Origin: an uncultured Eubacteriales bacterium
Lineage (GTDB): Bacteria > Bacillota > Clostridia > Oscillospirales > CAG-272
Direction: 5' to 3'
Assembly (NCBI GenBank): GCA_900544985.1
Contig: UQXK01000002.1
Location: forward strand, 62,001-126,000
DNA: 64,000 nucleotides
The notes beneath the pieces were generated by a model. It worked only from the letters and a program-made list of their open reading frames with translations, was not told the DNA's origin and did no database searches. This document shows positions 1 through 10,971 of the stretch, piece after piece; positions within the stretch are counted from its first letter, which is position 1; every line of letters starts with the position of its first letter. Position numbers and translations under genes: made by a program.

Positions 1-769
1 AATCTCCCGCGGCAAAACAACCTTTAATATTAGTTTCGAGTTTTCGGTTCACTTTCACATGACCGTCTTCCGATTCAAGCTCTCTTAACAATACCGTCGG
101 AGAAATCGATTGCTTTAAAAAGAATATCCCGTCGACTTTTATCTCCTCTCCGTTTTTAAGCAAGACAGAGCTGACGCGCCCTTCTCCTTTGATTTCAACT
201 ATCGGAGAAGACAGTTTTATCATATTTTCAGATTCAACTGTACTCTCTTTGAAAAGAGGCAGATAATAAACATTTCCGGCAAGTTCCGAAAGATATGATA
301 CTTCCTCTTCCATTTCCGTATTGTCGCAAACAACGGCTATCGTTTTTCCTTTATATAAATTTCCGTCGCACGTCGCACAATAGCTTACTCCGCGTCCGAG
401 AAGCTCTCTCTCGCCCGGAATGGGGCGGACTGTCTCCACACCCGTTGCCAAAATCACGGTTTTTGCATCAAACTCTTCCATATCCGACAAGAGAGCAAAA
501 TATTTTCCCATATTGTATATTCCGGTTATTCTCTTCTCGGTTATATTTATCCCTGATTGTTCAAGCTGTTTTGACAAAAGAGCATTAAATTCCGCGCCCC
601 CGATATCCGGAATCGCAGGATAATTTGAAATACACTCAGAGCGCTGAACTTTGTCGCTAAGAGCCATGGAACCAAATAAATAATAACTTTTATTTCTGAT
701 CTTTGCATTAAGTGCCGCAGATATTCCGGCAGGACCGCTGCCGATTATTGCTATATCAACTGTTTCCAT
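1..769 (-). CDS. Thioredoxin reductase-like flavoprotein lacking NADPH-binding motifs (partial, 3' end off window)
   Basis: Start ATG at 769 is preceded by AAAGGAA. The frame is open to the window edge, so the C-terminus is missing. The N-terminus has the FAD dinucleotide fold (IIGSGPAG, residues about 8-15), ATG around residue 110 and the redox motif CATCDG (Cys131 and Cys134), all typical of low-molecular-weight thioredoxin reductase; CFAAGD is reached at the edge. Where the family has the NADPH motifs GGGxSAxE and HRRxxxR, this protein reads VVCDNTEMEEE and LPLFKES, so neither is present. That resembles the NADPH-independent (ferredoxin-dependent) flavin thioredoxin reductases known in some clostridia. 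Flavoprotein disulfide reductase is certain; the electron donor is inference. No thioredoxin gene is visible in the window. Confidence 0.85.
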   Translation of the reverse strand, partial: METVDIAIIGSGPAGISAALNAKIRNKSYYLFGSMALSDKVQRSECISNYPAIPDIGGAEFNALLSKQLEQSGINITEKRITGIYNMGKYFALLSDMEEFDAKTVILATGVETVRPIPGERELLGRGVSYCATCDGNLYKGKTIAVVCDNTEMEEEVSYLSELAGNVYYLPLFKESTVESENMIKLSSPIVEIKGEGRVSSVLLKNGEEIKVDGIFFLKQSISPTVLLRELESEDGHVKVNRKLETNIKGCFAAGD

Positions 770-1370
770 CTTACAATAATTCCTTTCTATATTTATCTTT
801 CAATAAGTAAGTCCACGTAAATATTATAGACATGGATTTGCTTATTGAGATAAATATTTTTAAAGACGAAGTCGCTACGTTTTTTGCCAGGACTTTATAT
901 AATATTATACCATTATTTCCCTGTTTTTCAATAAGATAATTATATGCCTAAGACGCTTTGCTGTATACTGCGTCATAATAAATCGAATTTTATTGACATT
1001 TTTTGTATTATAACATTGCACGGCTTACAAAAATAAATTTTTGTATTGCTGTCGCAATTCGTCGTGAAAACTCCCTTGCAAGCAACATTTTCACTTGTAT
1101 AATAACAGAAAAAACAACAGATGTTCAATACTAATCTTTTTCGGATTTATTCCACGCACAATCCGATTATTTTACATAATACCGACACAACGGCATATTC
1201 TGAAATTTTTTGTCGTAAAAATCCAAAATCAATAAAGTGCATAATAGAATATAATGCTATTGACGTGTTTTTACACTTCAAACCTTATAAACGGTATAAC
1301 GGAATAAGCATGGATAATGCTTTTAATCTTTTATACCTTTATTTGACTAAATTAACAAGGAGATTTTTAT
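770..1370. other. 600-nt AT-rich intergenic region between divergent genes
   Basis: No convincing gene. On the minus side, a TATAAT-like -10 lies at 823-828 for the flavoprotein gene, without a clear -35. On the plus side, a possible promoter (1076-1103) would give the small Cys-rich gene a leader of about 260 nt. An imperfect inverted repeat (GTGAAAA ... TTTTCAC, about 1064-1094) overlaps that promoter. Confidence 0.5.
1076..1103 (+). promoter_or_regulatory. Candidate sigma-A promoter for the 1371 Cys-rich gene
   Basis: TTGCAA at 1076-1081, 16-nt spacer, perfect TATAAT at 1098-1103. It would start transcription near 1110. A second, weaker possibility is TTGACG at 1260-1265 with TATAAA at 1286-1291, but its 20-nt spacer is long. 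Confidence 0.4.
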
Positions 1371-1721
1371 ATGGAAAACGATTTTGAGACAACAAAAGGA
1401 CCTGAAAAAGAACAGATAGGCTGTACCTAGGTAGGATATCAGGATGTAAATGTATGTATCCCGATTTCCATCAAAGCATTCGGAGAGGTCGGAAATGCAA
1501 AAACACAGTGCTTGGGAAAAAGCATTGTTTCTTCCGGATACAGCGGCTATGAAGGTAAACATGACGAGATATGCAAATTTACAATAAGTCAAAAACTCCG
1601 TGTTGAAGTCCCCGTGATATTTGGCGCAAGAGCAGAAGCCGGAGACGCGATCATAGATTGCGGATGTGCCGAAAGCAAAGATACCTGCAATATGCACTGC
1701 GGAGACGATCAGAAAGCGTAA
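1371..1721 (+). pseudogene. Small Cys-rich protein gene interrupted by an in-frame TAG at codon 20
   Basis: ATG at 1371 follows a strong SD (AAGGAGA, 1360s) and the frame runs to TAA at 1719-1721 (116 codons), followed at once by a terminator, so this is a real gene unit. Codon 20 (1428-1430) is TAG. The N-terminal piece ends IGCT; the part after the stop begins VGYQDVNVCIPISIKAF, continues through CKFTISQKLRVEVPVIFGA and ends in a Cys-rich tail (DCGCAESKDTCNMHC). No alternative ATG or GTG lies just after the stop; a TTG at 1512 would lose a third of the conserved part. The family is not recognised with certainty; I only have an impression of similar small clostridial proteins of unknown function. 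A nonsense mutation (for example CAG to TAG) is the simplest reading; readthrough cannot be excluded. Confidence 0.65.
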
Positions 1722-1730
1722 CTCAAAATA

Positions 1731-1776
1731 ACAAATCCGCATGTTTCTAAAAGCAGAAGCATGCGGATTTGTTTTT
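1731..1776 (+). terminator. Intrinsic terminator after the Cys-rich gene
   Basis: Arms 1731-1748 and 1755-1772, fully paired apart from one G-T, loop AAAAGC, then a T-rich run (TTTTTTATT). It starts 10 nt after the TAA. Confidence 0.85.
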
Positions 1777-1880
1777 TATTCTACTATTTTAATGTAATAA
1801 ATGAAAAATTTTTTAATTGAAAATTAAAGGTATATTTGCCGTTCTTCATTATACTGATTAAACGGCGATATTTTTTACTT

Positions 1881-3386
1881 TCATTCAGCGAGAGGCTTCA
1901 TCGTCGGGAACAAAAGTACATCTCTTATAGACGCGGAGTCCGTAAGAAGCATAACAAGACGGTCTACACCGAATCCAAGCCCGCCCGTAGGAGGCATACC
2001 GTATTCGAGCGCTGTTATAAAGTCGTAATCGACTTCCGAATTGCAATTCGGATCTTCGGCTCTCTTTGCCGCAACCTGCTTTTCAAATCTTTCTTTCTGA
2101 TCGATAGGATCATTAAGTTCGCTGAATGCATTGCCGAATTCGGTCGCATTTATGAAATATTCAAATCTTTCCGTAAATGCGGGATCGTTCGGCTTGCGTT
2201 TTGCAAGCGGGCTATTTTCAACAGGATAATCGTAAATAAACGTAGGCTGTATAAGTTTTTCTTCGACAAAAGCATCGAAAAGCTCTGCGAGAACTGTTCC
2301 CTTTGTTGCATTTTCGGGGACTTCTACACCCTTGCTCTTCGCTTCTGCGCGGGCATCCTCGTCGCTGTTCCAGCTGTAATAGTCGCAGCCGGAATATTTC
2401 TTTACAGCCTCTGCCATTGTAAGGCGCTCCCAATGTCCCATATCGATAGTCTTGCCCTGATATGTTATTTCAAGAGAACCGCATATCTTCTCTGCAAGAA
2501 GCTTATAAAGCTCTTCTACAAGATCCATCATGCCGTGATAATCGGTATAAGCCTGATAAAGCTCTATTGTAGTAAATTCGGGATTGTGCTTTGTATCCAT
2601 GCCCTCGTTGCGGAAAATACGACCTACTTCATAAACTCTGTCCATTCCGCCGACGATAAGGCGTTTCAAATAAAGCTCTGTCTCTATACGAAGATACATA
2701 TCCATATCAAGAGTATTGTGATGTGTCTTGAAAGGACGTGCGGACGCGCCTATCTCTATCGGTACAAGTATAGGCGTATCAACTTCGAGAAATCCCTTTT
2801 CATCGAGATAATTTCTTATCTCTTTAAGTATACGTGAACGTTTTACAAATGTATCGCGAACTTCGGGGTTTACGATAAGATCGACGTAACGCTGACGATA
2901 ACGAAGATCGGTATCTTTAAGTCCGTGGAATTTCTCCGGAAGAGGAAGAAGCGATTTTGACAAGAGCTTTACAGATGTCGCGTGTATGGAAGTTTCCCCT
3001 GTCTGCGTTTTGAAAACAGTACCGGTTATACCGATTATATCGCCTATATCCCACTTTTTGAAGTCGGCATAACTTTCTTCTCCGACTTCGTCTCTTTTTA
3101 CATATGCCTGGATTTTTCCGGCGGCGTCCGCGATGTGAGTAAACGAAGCTTTACCCATTATTCTGCGGCTCATCATTCTTCCGGCAACAGAAACTTCTTT
3201 TCCTTCGAATTTTTCAAAATCTCCGAGTATTTCGGCGGAATTTGCCGTAATATCGTATTTTACTATTTCAAAAGGATTTTTTCCTGCTTCTTTGAGAGCG
3301 GAAAGCTTATCTCTTCTTACTTGAAGAATTTCGCTCAACTTCTCCTCGGTCATTTCATCGTTAACGTTGTTTGTTACGTCTGTCAT
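1881..3386 (-). CDS. lysS: Lysyl-tRNA synthetase, class II
   Basis: Charges tRNA-Lys with lysine in the cytoplasm. The 501 residues match the family length. An N-terminal OB-fold anticodon-binding domain (about 60-150) is followed by the class II catalytic core: motif 1 around FLEVDTPIL, motif 2 with [18 protein letters not shown] (about residue 255), and motif 3 [15 protein letters not shown] near the C-terminus. Start ATG at 3386 has AGGAG eight nt upstream. The stop is TGA. It lies 17 nt downstream of greA and is probably cotranscribed with it, an arrangement common in Bacillota. Confidence 0.97.
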   Translation of the reverse strand: MTDVTNNVNDEMTEEKLSEILQVRRDKLSALKEAGKNPFEIVKYDITANSAEILGDFEKFEGKEVSVAGRMMSRRIMGKASFTHIADAAGKIQAYVKRDEVGEESYADFKKWDIGDIIGITGTVFKTQTGETSIHATSVKLLSKSLLPLPEKFHGLKDTDLRYRQRYVDLIVNPEVRDTFVKRSRILKEIRNYLDEKGFLEVDTPILVPIEIGASARPFKTHHNTLDMDMYLRIETELYLKRLIVGGMDRVYEVGRIFRNEGMDTKHNPEFTTIELYQAYTDYHGMMDLVEELYKLLAEKICGSLEITYQGKTIDMGHWERLTMAEAVKKYSGCDYYSWNSDEDARAEAKSKGVEVPENATKGTVLAELFDAFVEEKLIQPTFIYDYPVENSPLAKRKPNDPAFTERFEYFINATEFGNAFSELNDPIDQKERFEKQVAAKRAEDPNCNSEVDYDFITALEYGMPPTGGLGFGVDRLVMLLTDSASIRDVLLFPTMKPLAE

Positions 3387-3403
3387 TTAAAACACTCCTA
3401 AAT

Positions 3404-3889
3404 TTAAATTTGTTCTGTCTTTCTAACATCAAGTACTTTGAGCTTTATGGGACCGGAAGGAATTTCCACCGTAACCATATCGCCCGCTTTTGTACCGATA
3501 AGAGCTTTGCCTATCGGTGACTGATCGGATATCTTGTTTTCAAGTGCGTTTACTTCACGCGAACCGACGAGAGAATACTCAACTTCATCGTCATCATCAA
3601 TATAAAGCACTTTAACCGTAAGACCTATATTTGCAATATTCGAATTTATCTCTTCATTATTTATTATTTTTACATGAGCAAGTGTTTCTTCAAGCTCGGC
3701 AATCTGTGCTTCTACCTTTGCCTGCTCGTTTTTTGCTTCATCATATTCGCTGTTCTCGGAAAGGTCTCCGTAAGAACGTGCCACACCGACAGCCTCTGCC
3801 GCTTCGCGTCTTTTTACGTTTTTGAGAAAATCGAGTTCGCTTTTAAGTTTCTGATATCCGGCTTCTGTTACTGTAAGTTCTTTTGCCAT
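3404..3889 (-). CDS. greA: Transcription elongation factor GreA
   Basis: Rescues backtracked RNA polymerase by stimulating transcript cleavage through the secondary channel. At 161 aa it is full length: N-terminal coiled coil (about residues 8-75) with the acidic tip region SYGDLSENSEYDEAKNEQ, then the FKBP-like C-terminal domain with SPIGKALIG. Start ATG at 3889 has GGGAGA eight nt upstream. First gene of the greA-lysS pair. No clear terminator separates it from the S41 protease gene 200 nt upstream. Confidence 0.97.
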   Translation of the reverse strand: MAKELTVTEAGYQKLKSELDFLKNVKRREAAEAVGVARSYGDLSENSEYDEAKNEQAKVEAQIAELEETLAHVKIINNEEINSNIANIGLTVKVLYIDDDDEVEYSLVGSREVNALENKISDQSPIGKALIGTKAGDMVTVEIPSGPIKLKVLDVRKTEQI

Positions 3890-4086
3890 TGTAAAATTCT
3901 CCCTTTTAGTAATTCAATAGTTATAAATGTTATTTTATACGATAAAAGCGCCCGCCGTGCTTTGCAAAAACAAACGATTTTATCGCGATTTTCCGATATG
4001 ATTTCACGAAAATTTGTTTTTATTATATTAAGTCATACTATACTGTATTACTCAAAAATACTATTCAACTCATAAAAACAAAATTT

Positions 4087-5391
4087 TTAATTTTCAAAGC
4101 TTCTTATTGCCGCCTTTATCTGTGCGTCGTCCTCATGCGGCACAAAGAAAAGATTTTTATCCTTATATTTTTCGGAAAGCTGTATTTCTATATTCGGATA
4201 GATGCCTATTCCGTCATAGTTTTTACCGAATGGAGGATTGTAGAAGAACGATGTCACATATATATATCCGCCGTTTGAAAGCGCATATGCGTTCTGTCCG
4301 CATCCCTTGCCGTACGTTTTTGTTCCCACTATCTTTGCTTTGTCATAATCGCGAAGCGCAGATGTGAAAAGTTCGGCGGCAGAAGCGGTATTTTCGTTTG
4401 CAAGAACCGCCATCGGCATATCTATTTCATTTTTATCGGAATCGTATCTGTCGATTTCTTTCTTGTCCGCGTCGAGAATGTGGACTATCGGTCCTTCCGG
4501 AAGAAGGAAATCGAGTATACTCAGTATCGCGGAAAGTTCTCCGCCCGGATTATCTCTTACGTCGAATACAAGACTTTCGCATCCGTCGCTTATAAGAGCA
4601 TTTACAGCGTTTTTAAACTGGCTTACGGTTACAGAATAAAATTCCAATATCCTTATATAACCGACCTTTTTTCCGGTCTCGGAAACAATGGTTTCATAAA
4701 GTACCGTTTCTGCGGTATATTCTCCGCGGCGCACGGGGATAACTTTTCTTTCTCCGTCGCGTATAACGGTTATATTGACGATAGTTCCCGCTTCTCCGCT
4801 CACAAGGTTTACCGCGTTTTCGTATCCTACGGATTTTACGGAAACACCGTCTATCTCAACAATGCAGTCATTGTATTTAAGTCCCGCGATATAAGCGGGA
4901 GAATCTTTCATAACATGAGCGACAAGAATCCCCTCGCTCCCCTCGGAAACGTAAACGCCGATCCCGTAGGAAACGCCCTGGTGAGTATTGTTCATCTCTA
5001 TCCATTCTTCCGCCGTGTAATAACTGAAATATTTATCCTGTGAAGCAAATGTCATTAACATTATGTCCACAAGATTTTTATCGTTTATTTGATATATATA
5101 ATTTTCATCGAAAATCTCGTATGCTTCGAAAATTGCGGCAAATTTCGAAACGTTGTCGTAGGCTTTGTTCAGTTTAACCTTGTACGAGCTTGTAAGCGCA
5201 ATATATGTTGTCTGGAAAGCAATGAGCGCCGCAAGAAGTACAAGCACTATTGTCATGCCGACGGAAACTTTTTTCGGGGCACGCTTTTTTCGTTCAACAT
5301 CTTTTTCTTCAAAAGATACGGGGGCGTCGGCGACGAGATTATCATCACGTTCGCTTTCGGATTCATTCTTGTTAAAATTATTCTGATCCAT
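4087..5391 (-). CDS. S41-family C-terminal processing peptidase (CtpA/Prc type)
   Basis: A membrane-anchored serine protease, 434 aa. The start was set at ATG 5391 (MDQNNFNK), which has GAGGT five nt upstream; the frame could begin 16 codons earlier but without an SD. A Lys/Arg-rich cytoplasmic N-terminus precedes one membrane segment (VSVGMTIVLVLLAALIAF), then a PDZ domain (GVSYGIGVYV ... DSPAYIAGLKYNDCIVEIDG) and the S41 core (DVRDNPGG; NENTASAAE with the catalytic Ser; GTKTYGKG with the catalytic Lys). The substrate is unknown. The gene stands 111 nt after the PucR-type regulator gene, in the same direction; a link to that regulator is not established. Confidence 0.93.
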   Translation of the reverse strand: MDQNNFNKNESESERDDNLVADAPVSFEEKDVERKKRAPKKVSVGMTIVLVLLAALIAFQTTYIALTSSYKVKLNKAYDNVSKFAAIFEAYEIFDENYIYQINDKNLVDIMLMTFASQDKYFSYYTAEEWIEMNNTHQGVSYGIGVYVSEGSEGILVAHVMKDSPAYIAGLKYNDCIVEIDGVSVKSVGYENAVNLVSGEAGTIVNITVIRDGERKVIPVRRGEYTAETVLYETIVSETGKKVGYIRILEFYSVTVSQFKNAVNALISDGCESLVFDVRDNPGGELSAILSILDFLLPEGPIVHILDADKKEIDRYDSDKNEIDMPMAVLANENTASAAELFTSALRDYDKAKIVGTKTYGKGCGQNAYALSNGGYIYVTSFFYNPPFGKNYDGIGIYPNIEIQLSEKYKDKNLFFVPHEDDAQIKAAIRSFEN

Positions 5392-5502
5392 ATCGACCTC
5401 AATTTTTTGAATATACACAGAAAAGCGAACCTGCCGCATACTATGAAAAAGGTGCGACGGGACCGCTTTCTTTATGTTAATTACTGCAAAAATAAAGTAA
5501 AA

Positions 5503-6591
5503 TCAATATCTGTTCGGTTTATAAGAAAGATAGCTCTTGACCATCAAAGCAACTTTGAACGTTATAGCGTTTTCGAACTCGCGAAGATCAAGACCGGTTA
5601 TCTTCTTTATCTTGTCAAGACGGTATACAAGCGTATTTCTGTGTACGAACATTTTTCTCGACGTTTCAGAAACGTTGAGGTTGTTTTCGAAGAAGCACTG
5701 TATAGTAAGAAGCGTCTCACGGTCGAGAGAGTCGAGAGAGCCTTTCTGGAACACTTCGTTCAAGAACATTTCGCAAAGTGTTGTCGGAAGCTGATATATA
5801 AGACGACCTATTCCGAGGTTTTCGTAGCTTATTATATTCTTGTCCGTATCGAAAACGCGACCGACTTCAAGAGCAGCCTGAGCCTCTCTGAAAGAACGGG
5901 ATACGTCTTTTATATTTGATACAGGAGTGCCGATACCTATCGATACCTTTATAAAGAAATCGGAAGCGATAGTATCCGCAATCGTTTTTGCCATTTTCTC
6001 GGCATCGTGTATCTCCGGCGACGAGGATTTAAATTCCCTTACGAGAACGACGTCGTTTTCTCCCATACTGATGACATAATCCTGGTTGGCATTTGGAAAC
6101 ATATTAAGGATTATATCGTAAGGAGTAGACTCGCCGTTACCGCTGAATTTCATCAGAAATACTACATATACAGCGTCGTTTGCGAATCGGAGTTCTCTGC
6201 TCTTGACGTATATATCGCTCGGAAGAATGTTGTCAATGAGCACATTTTTGATAAACGAGGTTTTGTCATACTTGTCATCATGAAAGTTCTTGATGTTGTT
6301 AAACGATATAGCAAGTATCATTGCATATCTGTCCGCAAGCGAATCCTCACCCTCGACAAAAACTATATACTCCGGATGAGTATCCGAAGCCATGGAACGG
6401 TAAGTGTAACCCGAATAAACAACGGAATCCGAAGAATAAATCATTTCCTCTTTTGCGGATTGACGTGTCTCTCCGATTTTCATAAGATCGCTGCACGCGA
6501 TAACTATACCGTTTTCATCTATAACTCCGATTGTACGACCGACGGCGTCTTTCATTTGATGTATAATTCCCTGAAACAATCTTCCTGACAT
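5503..6591 (-). CDS. PucR/CdaR-type transcriptional regulator
   Basis: Probable DNA-binding activator of 362 aa. The N-terminal part (about 1-125) resembles a sugar-diacid/ligand sensing module (VGRTIGVIDENGIVIACSD). The middle carries the degenerate CdaR GGDEF-like segment (VSIGIGTPVSNIKDVSRSFREAQAALEVG). The C-terminus is the PucR helix-turn-helix (NNLNVSETSRKMFVHRNTL, then YRLDKIKKITGLDLRE). Start ATG at 6591 has GGGAGA nine nt upstream. The ligand and targets cannot be told; no sugar-diacid genes are adjacent. It has its own promoter and a leader of about 125 nt. Confidence 0.88.
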   Translation of the reverse strand: MSGRLFQGIIHQMKDAVGRTIGVIDENGIVIACSDLMKIGETRQSAKEEMIYSSDSVVYSGYTYRSMASDTHPEYIVFVEGEDSLADRYAMILAISFNNIKNFHDDKYDKTSFIKNVLIDNILPSDIYVKSRELRFANDAVYVVFLMKFSGNGESTPYDIILNMFPNANQDYVISMGENDVVLVREFKSSSPEIHDAEKMAKTIADTIASDFFIKVSIGIGTPVSNIKDVSRSFREAQAALEVGRVFDTDKNIISYENLGIGRLIYQLPTTLCEMFLNEVFQKGSLDSLDRETLLTIQCFFENNLNVSETSRKMFVHRNTLVYRLDKIKKITGLDLREFENAITFKVALMVKSYLSYKPNRY

Positions 6592-6944
6592 TTAATTGTT
6601 TCTCCCTTCGTTTTATGCATAAAAGCGGCTTTTCATATATCTGACATATATTTTAACTCAAATTTTGTTTGATTTCAATAGTTTAATTGTAAAAATATAT
6701 AAAAATTCAATATTTTTATCGTATATATTATACCATGTATAAAAAAACAAGCAAAAAATACATAAAAAATGGAAAAACAAGGAAAATATTTCAAAACTAT
6801 CACGAAAAACAATGAATATTGCAATCGTTTTTTTGGAATATATCAAGGCATCTTTCTTCCGAAAAATCACAAAAACCGTCATTTCGCTTTCCGATATTTC
6901 TGTTACAAAGCGTCAGACAACATTATTGAACTTAAACACACTGT
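6592..6944. other. Very AT-rich gap between prmA and the PucR-type regulator
   Basis: It holds the promoter of the regulator gene (6727-6754) and otherwise long A/T runs. No gene, no clear terminator for prmA and no structured RNA seen. Confidence 0.5.
6727..6754 (-). promoter_or_regulatory. Candidate sigma-A promoter for the PucR-type regulator
   Basis: Read on the minus strand: TTGCTT (6754-6749), 16-nt spacer, TATAAT (6732-6727). Transcription would begin near 6720. Confidence 0.5.
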
Positions 6945-7880
6945 TTATCTAACAATCTCTTTCTTGCGAAAAACGCCTGCGCACCAGCCGTTATCGTATT
7001 TTGATTCAAGTCTTTCGAATCCGCCGCTTTCCATTGCATTATTGACTTCCGCTTCTCTTTCGCATATAACACCGGAAGTTATCACAATGCCGCCGTCACA
7101 TACAAATCCGCCTATATCCGGCGCCATCTTTATTATTATGTCCGCTACGATGTTTGCGGTGACGATATCGTATTTTCTGCCGTCTTTCAGTTTCACGTCG
7201 GAAAGAAGGTCGGAAACAAAGCAGTCGATATTGTCGCACAGATTTACGGAGGCATTTTCTTTTTCGGTCTTTACGGCGATGGGGTCTATATCACAGGCGG
7301 CGCAATATTCGGCACCGAGCTTTGACGCACATATTGCAAGAATTCCGCTCCCCGCGCCGACATCGAGCATATAATCGCCTTTTTTGACATTCTCTTCGAG
7401 AAGTCCCGCGCAAAGACGCGTCGTTTCGTGCGTTCCCGTACCGAAAGCAAGCCCCGGTTCGAGATCTATGCGGATATCTCCCACTTCTTCTGTATATTCC
7501 TCTTTGAGAGGAACGATCATAATGTGCTTGCCTATTCTTGTGGGCTTATAATATTTTCTCCAAGCGTCGCGCCAATCTTTTTCATCGGAAGATATAATCT
7601 CTATATTATATTTTCCCGAAAGTTCCGAAAGATGTGCGTGCAAAAACTCGATGTGACCTTCGAGATTGACATCCTCCGGCACAAAAACGCTCACTGCCGC
7701 GCGTGTTTTGTCGGCAGTGAGTATTTTTTCATCAACGAGTTCTCCGTAAACCTTATTGGCGCCCTCCATAGCGTCGCTGTAATCGTCTATCATAAGGCTC
7801 TCGTCTATCATAGACATGACGGCGGCAACGGTTTCAAGCTCCTTTGTATCGCAATTTACTTTGAGTTGATTCCACTTCAT
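6945..7880 (-). CDS. prmA: Ribosomal protein L11 methyltransferase
   Basis: SAM-dependent trimethylation of ribosomal protein L11. The 311 residues are full length: an N-terminal L11-recognition domain, a linker, and a Rossmann methyltransferase domain with DVGAGSGILAICASKLGA (about residue 173) and the later TANIVADIIIKMAPD. GTGTHETTRLC before motif I is typical of PrmA. Its ATG shares one base with the dnaJ stop codon (TAATG), so it is translationally coupled to dnaJ, the usual place for prmA in clostridial heat-shock operons. Confidence 0.96.
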   Translation of the reverse strand: MKWNQLKVNCDTKELETVAAVMSMIDESLMIDDYSDAMEGANKVYGELVDEKILTADKTRAAVSVFVPEDVNLEGHIEFLHAHLSELSGKYNIEIISSDEKDWRDAWRKYYKPTRIGKHIMIVPLKEEYTEEVGDIRIDLEPGLAFGTGTHETTRLCAGLLEENVKKGDYMLDVGAGSGILAICASKLGAEYCAACDIDPIAVKTEKENASVNLCDNIDCFVSDLLSDVKLKDGRKYDIVTANIVADIIIKMAPDIGGFVCDGGIVITSGVICEREAEVNNAMESGGFERLESKYDNGWCAGVFRKKEIVR

Positions 7881-9007
7881 TATTTATTATCCTTTCCGAA
7901 TATTTTAGAAAAGAACTTCTCTTTTTTTGAATAATTTGATTTTCCGCACAGATCGGCAAATTTACGCAGAGCGTCTTTCTGCGATTCGTTAAGTCCCTTC
8001 GGCACTTCTACTGCGACCTTGAATATAAGGTCTCCTCTGCCTCTTCCGTTTATATTCGGAATACCCTTTTGTTTTATTGTAAACGATGTACCGTTCTGTG
8101 TTCCTTCCGGGATATCGAAATTAGTATTTCCTTCGAGAGTCGGAACGGATATCTGCGCGCCGAGCGCGGCGTCCGTAAACGTTATCGGAATTTCGCAGTA
8201 TATGTTGAATCCGTCTCTTTCGAAAACAGAGTGCGGACGCACCTGAACGGATATGAACAAATCTCCAACACCGCCTCCGCGCGCGCCCTCATTGCCCATA
8301 CCGCGAAGAGTTATTCTCTGACCGTTGTCGATTCCCGCGGGAATGGATACTTCAAGGGTTTTGTTTACACTGTGAAGTCCCGTTCCGCGGCAGCCTTTAC
8401 ACGGATTGGAAATTATCTCTCCCGTACCGCCGCACGCGTCGCAGACGCGAGAGGTCTGCATTATGCCGAAAGGAGTGCGCTGTTGAGCACGCATCTGCCC
8501 CGTTCCGCCGCATTTCGTACAAACTTTCGGAGTTGTTCCTGCGGCAGCTCCCGTGCCGTTGCAGTCCGGGCATTTTTCAACTCTTGAATATTTGATCTCT
8601 TTTTTACATCCGAATGCGGCTTCGTCGAACGATATAAAAACGCGCTGTAAAAGGTCATCGCCTCTGACAGGACCGTTTCTGCGTTCTCTTGCGGCGCCGA
8701 AACCTCCGCCGAAAATATCTCCAAAAATGTCTCCGAGATCGAAGTCCATTCCCGAAAATCCGCCGTATCCCGCGCCCGCTCCGCCGTTTTCGAAAGCGGC
8801 CGAACCGTATGTGTCATATTTTTTTCTCTTATCCGGATCGGAAAGAACAGCGTAAGCGTCGTTCACCTCTTTGAATTTTTCTTCCGCCTCTTTGTCGCCG
8901 GGATTCATATCGGGGTGATATTTTTTCGCAAGCTTTCTGTATGCCGATTTTATTTCGGCATCCGTTGCGCTTTTGTTAACCCCGAGAACCTCATAGTAGT
9001 CTTTCAT
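7880..9007 (-). CDS. dnaJ: Chaperone DnaJ (Hsp40)
   Basis: Co-chaperone that stimulates DnaK ATPase and delivers unfolded clients. The 375 residues are in standard order: J domain (1-70) with the [11 protein letters not shown] loop containing HPD; Gly/Phe-rich linker (about 75-110); four CxxCxGxG zinc-finger repeats ([32 protein letters not shown]; about 145-215); C-terminal substrate-binding domains. Start ATG at 9007 has GGAGA seven nt upstream. Fourth gene of the hrcA operon. Confidence 0.98.
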   Translation of the reverse strand: MKDYYEVLGVNKSATDAEIKSAYRKLAKKYHPDMNPGDKEAEEKFKEVNDAYAVLSDPDKRKKYDTYGSAAFENGGAGAGYGGFSGMDFDLGDIFGDIFGGGFGAARERRNGPVRGDDLLQRVFISFDEAAFGCKKEIKYSRVEKCPDCNGTGAAAGTTPKVCTKCGGTGQMRAQQRTPFGIMQTSRVCDACGGTGEIISNPCKGCRGTGLHSVNKTLEVSIPAGIDNGQRITLRGMGNEGARGGGVGDLFISVQVRPHSVFERDGFNIYCEIPITFTDAALGAQISVPTLEGNTNFDIPEGTQNGTSFTIKQKGIPNINGRGRGDLIFKVAVEVPKGLNESQKDALRKFADLCGKSNYSKKEKFFSKIFGKDNK

Positions 9008-9078
9008 GCAAAGTTCTCCGTCCTGTATATTTGCTAAGGGCGGACTTATGCCCGCCCTGTTTATTGTTTAACTGTGAA

Positions 9079-10920
<1,842 letters not shown>

Positions 10921-10971
10921 TTAAAATCAATTTTGTTTTTTATATTTATGTTTATACGGCAAAACTTATGT

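Noticed and set aside
993..1014. TTGACA followed by TATAAC as a promoter
   Set aside because: Spacer of only 10 nt; not functional for sigma-A.
1428..1430. TAG at codon 20 as a sign of a recoded genome (TAG read as an amino acid everywhere)
   Set aside because: hrcA, thiN and tgt terminate with TAG at the expected family length, so TAG is a normal stop.
3941..3992. CGATAAAA ... TTTTATCG inverted repeat between the S41 protease and greA as a terminator
   Set aside because: Arms are about 35 nt apart with no T-run; too weak.
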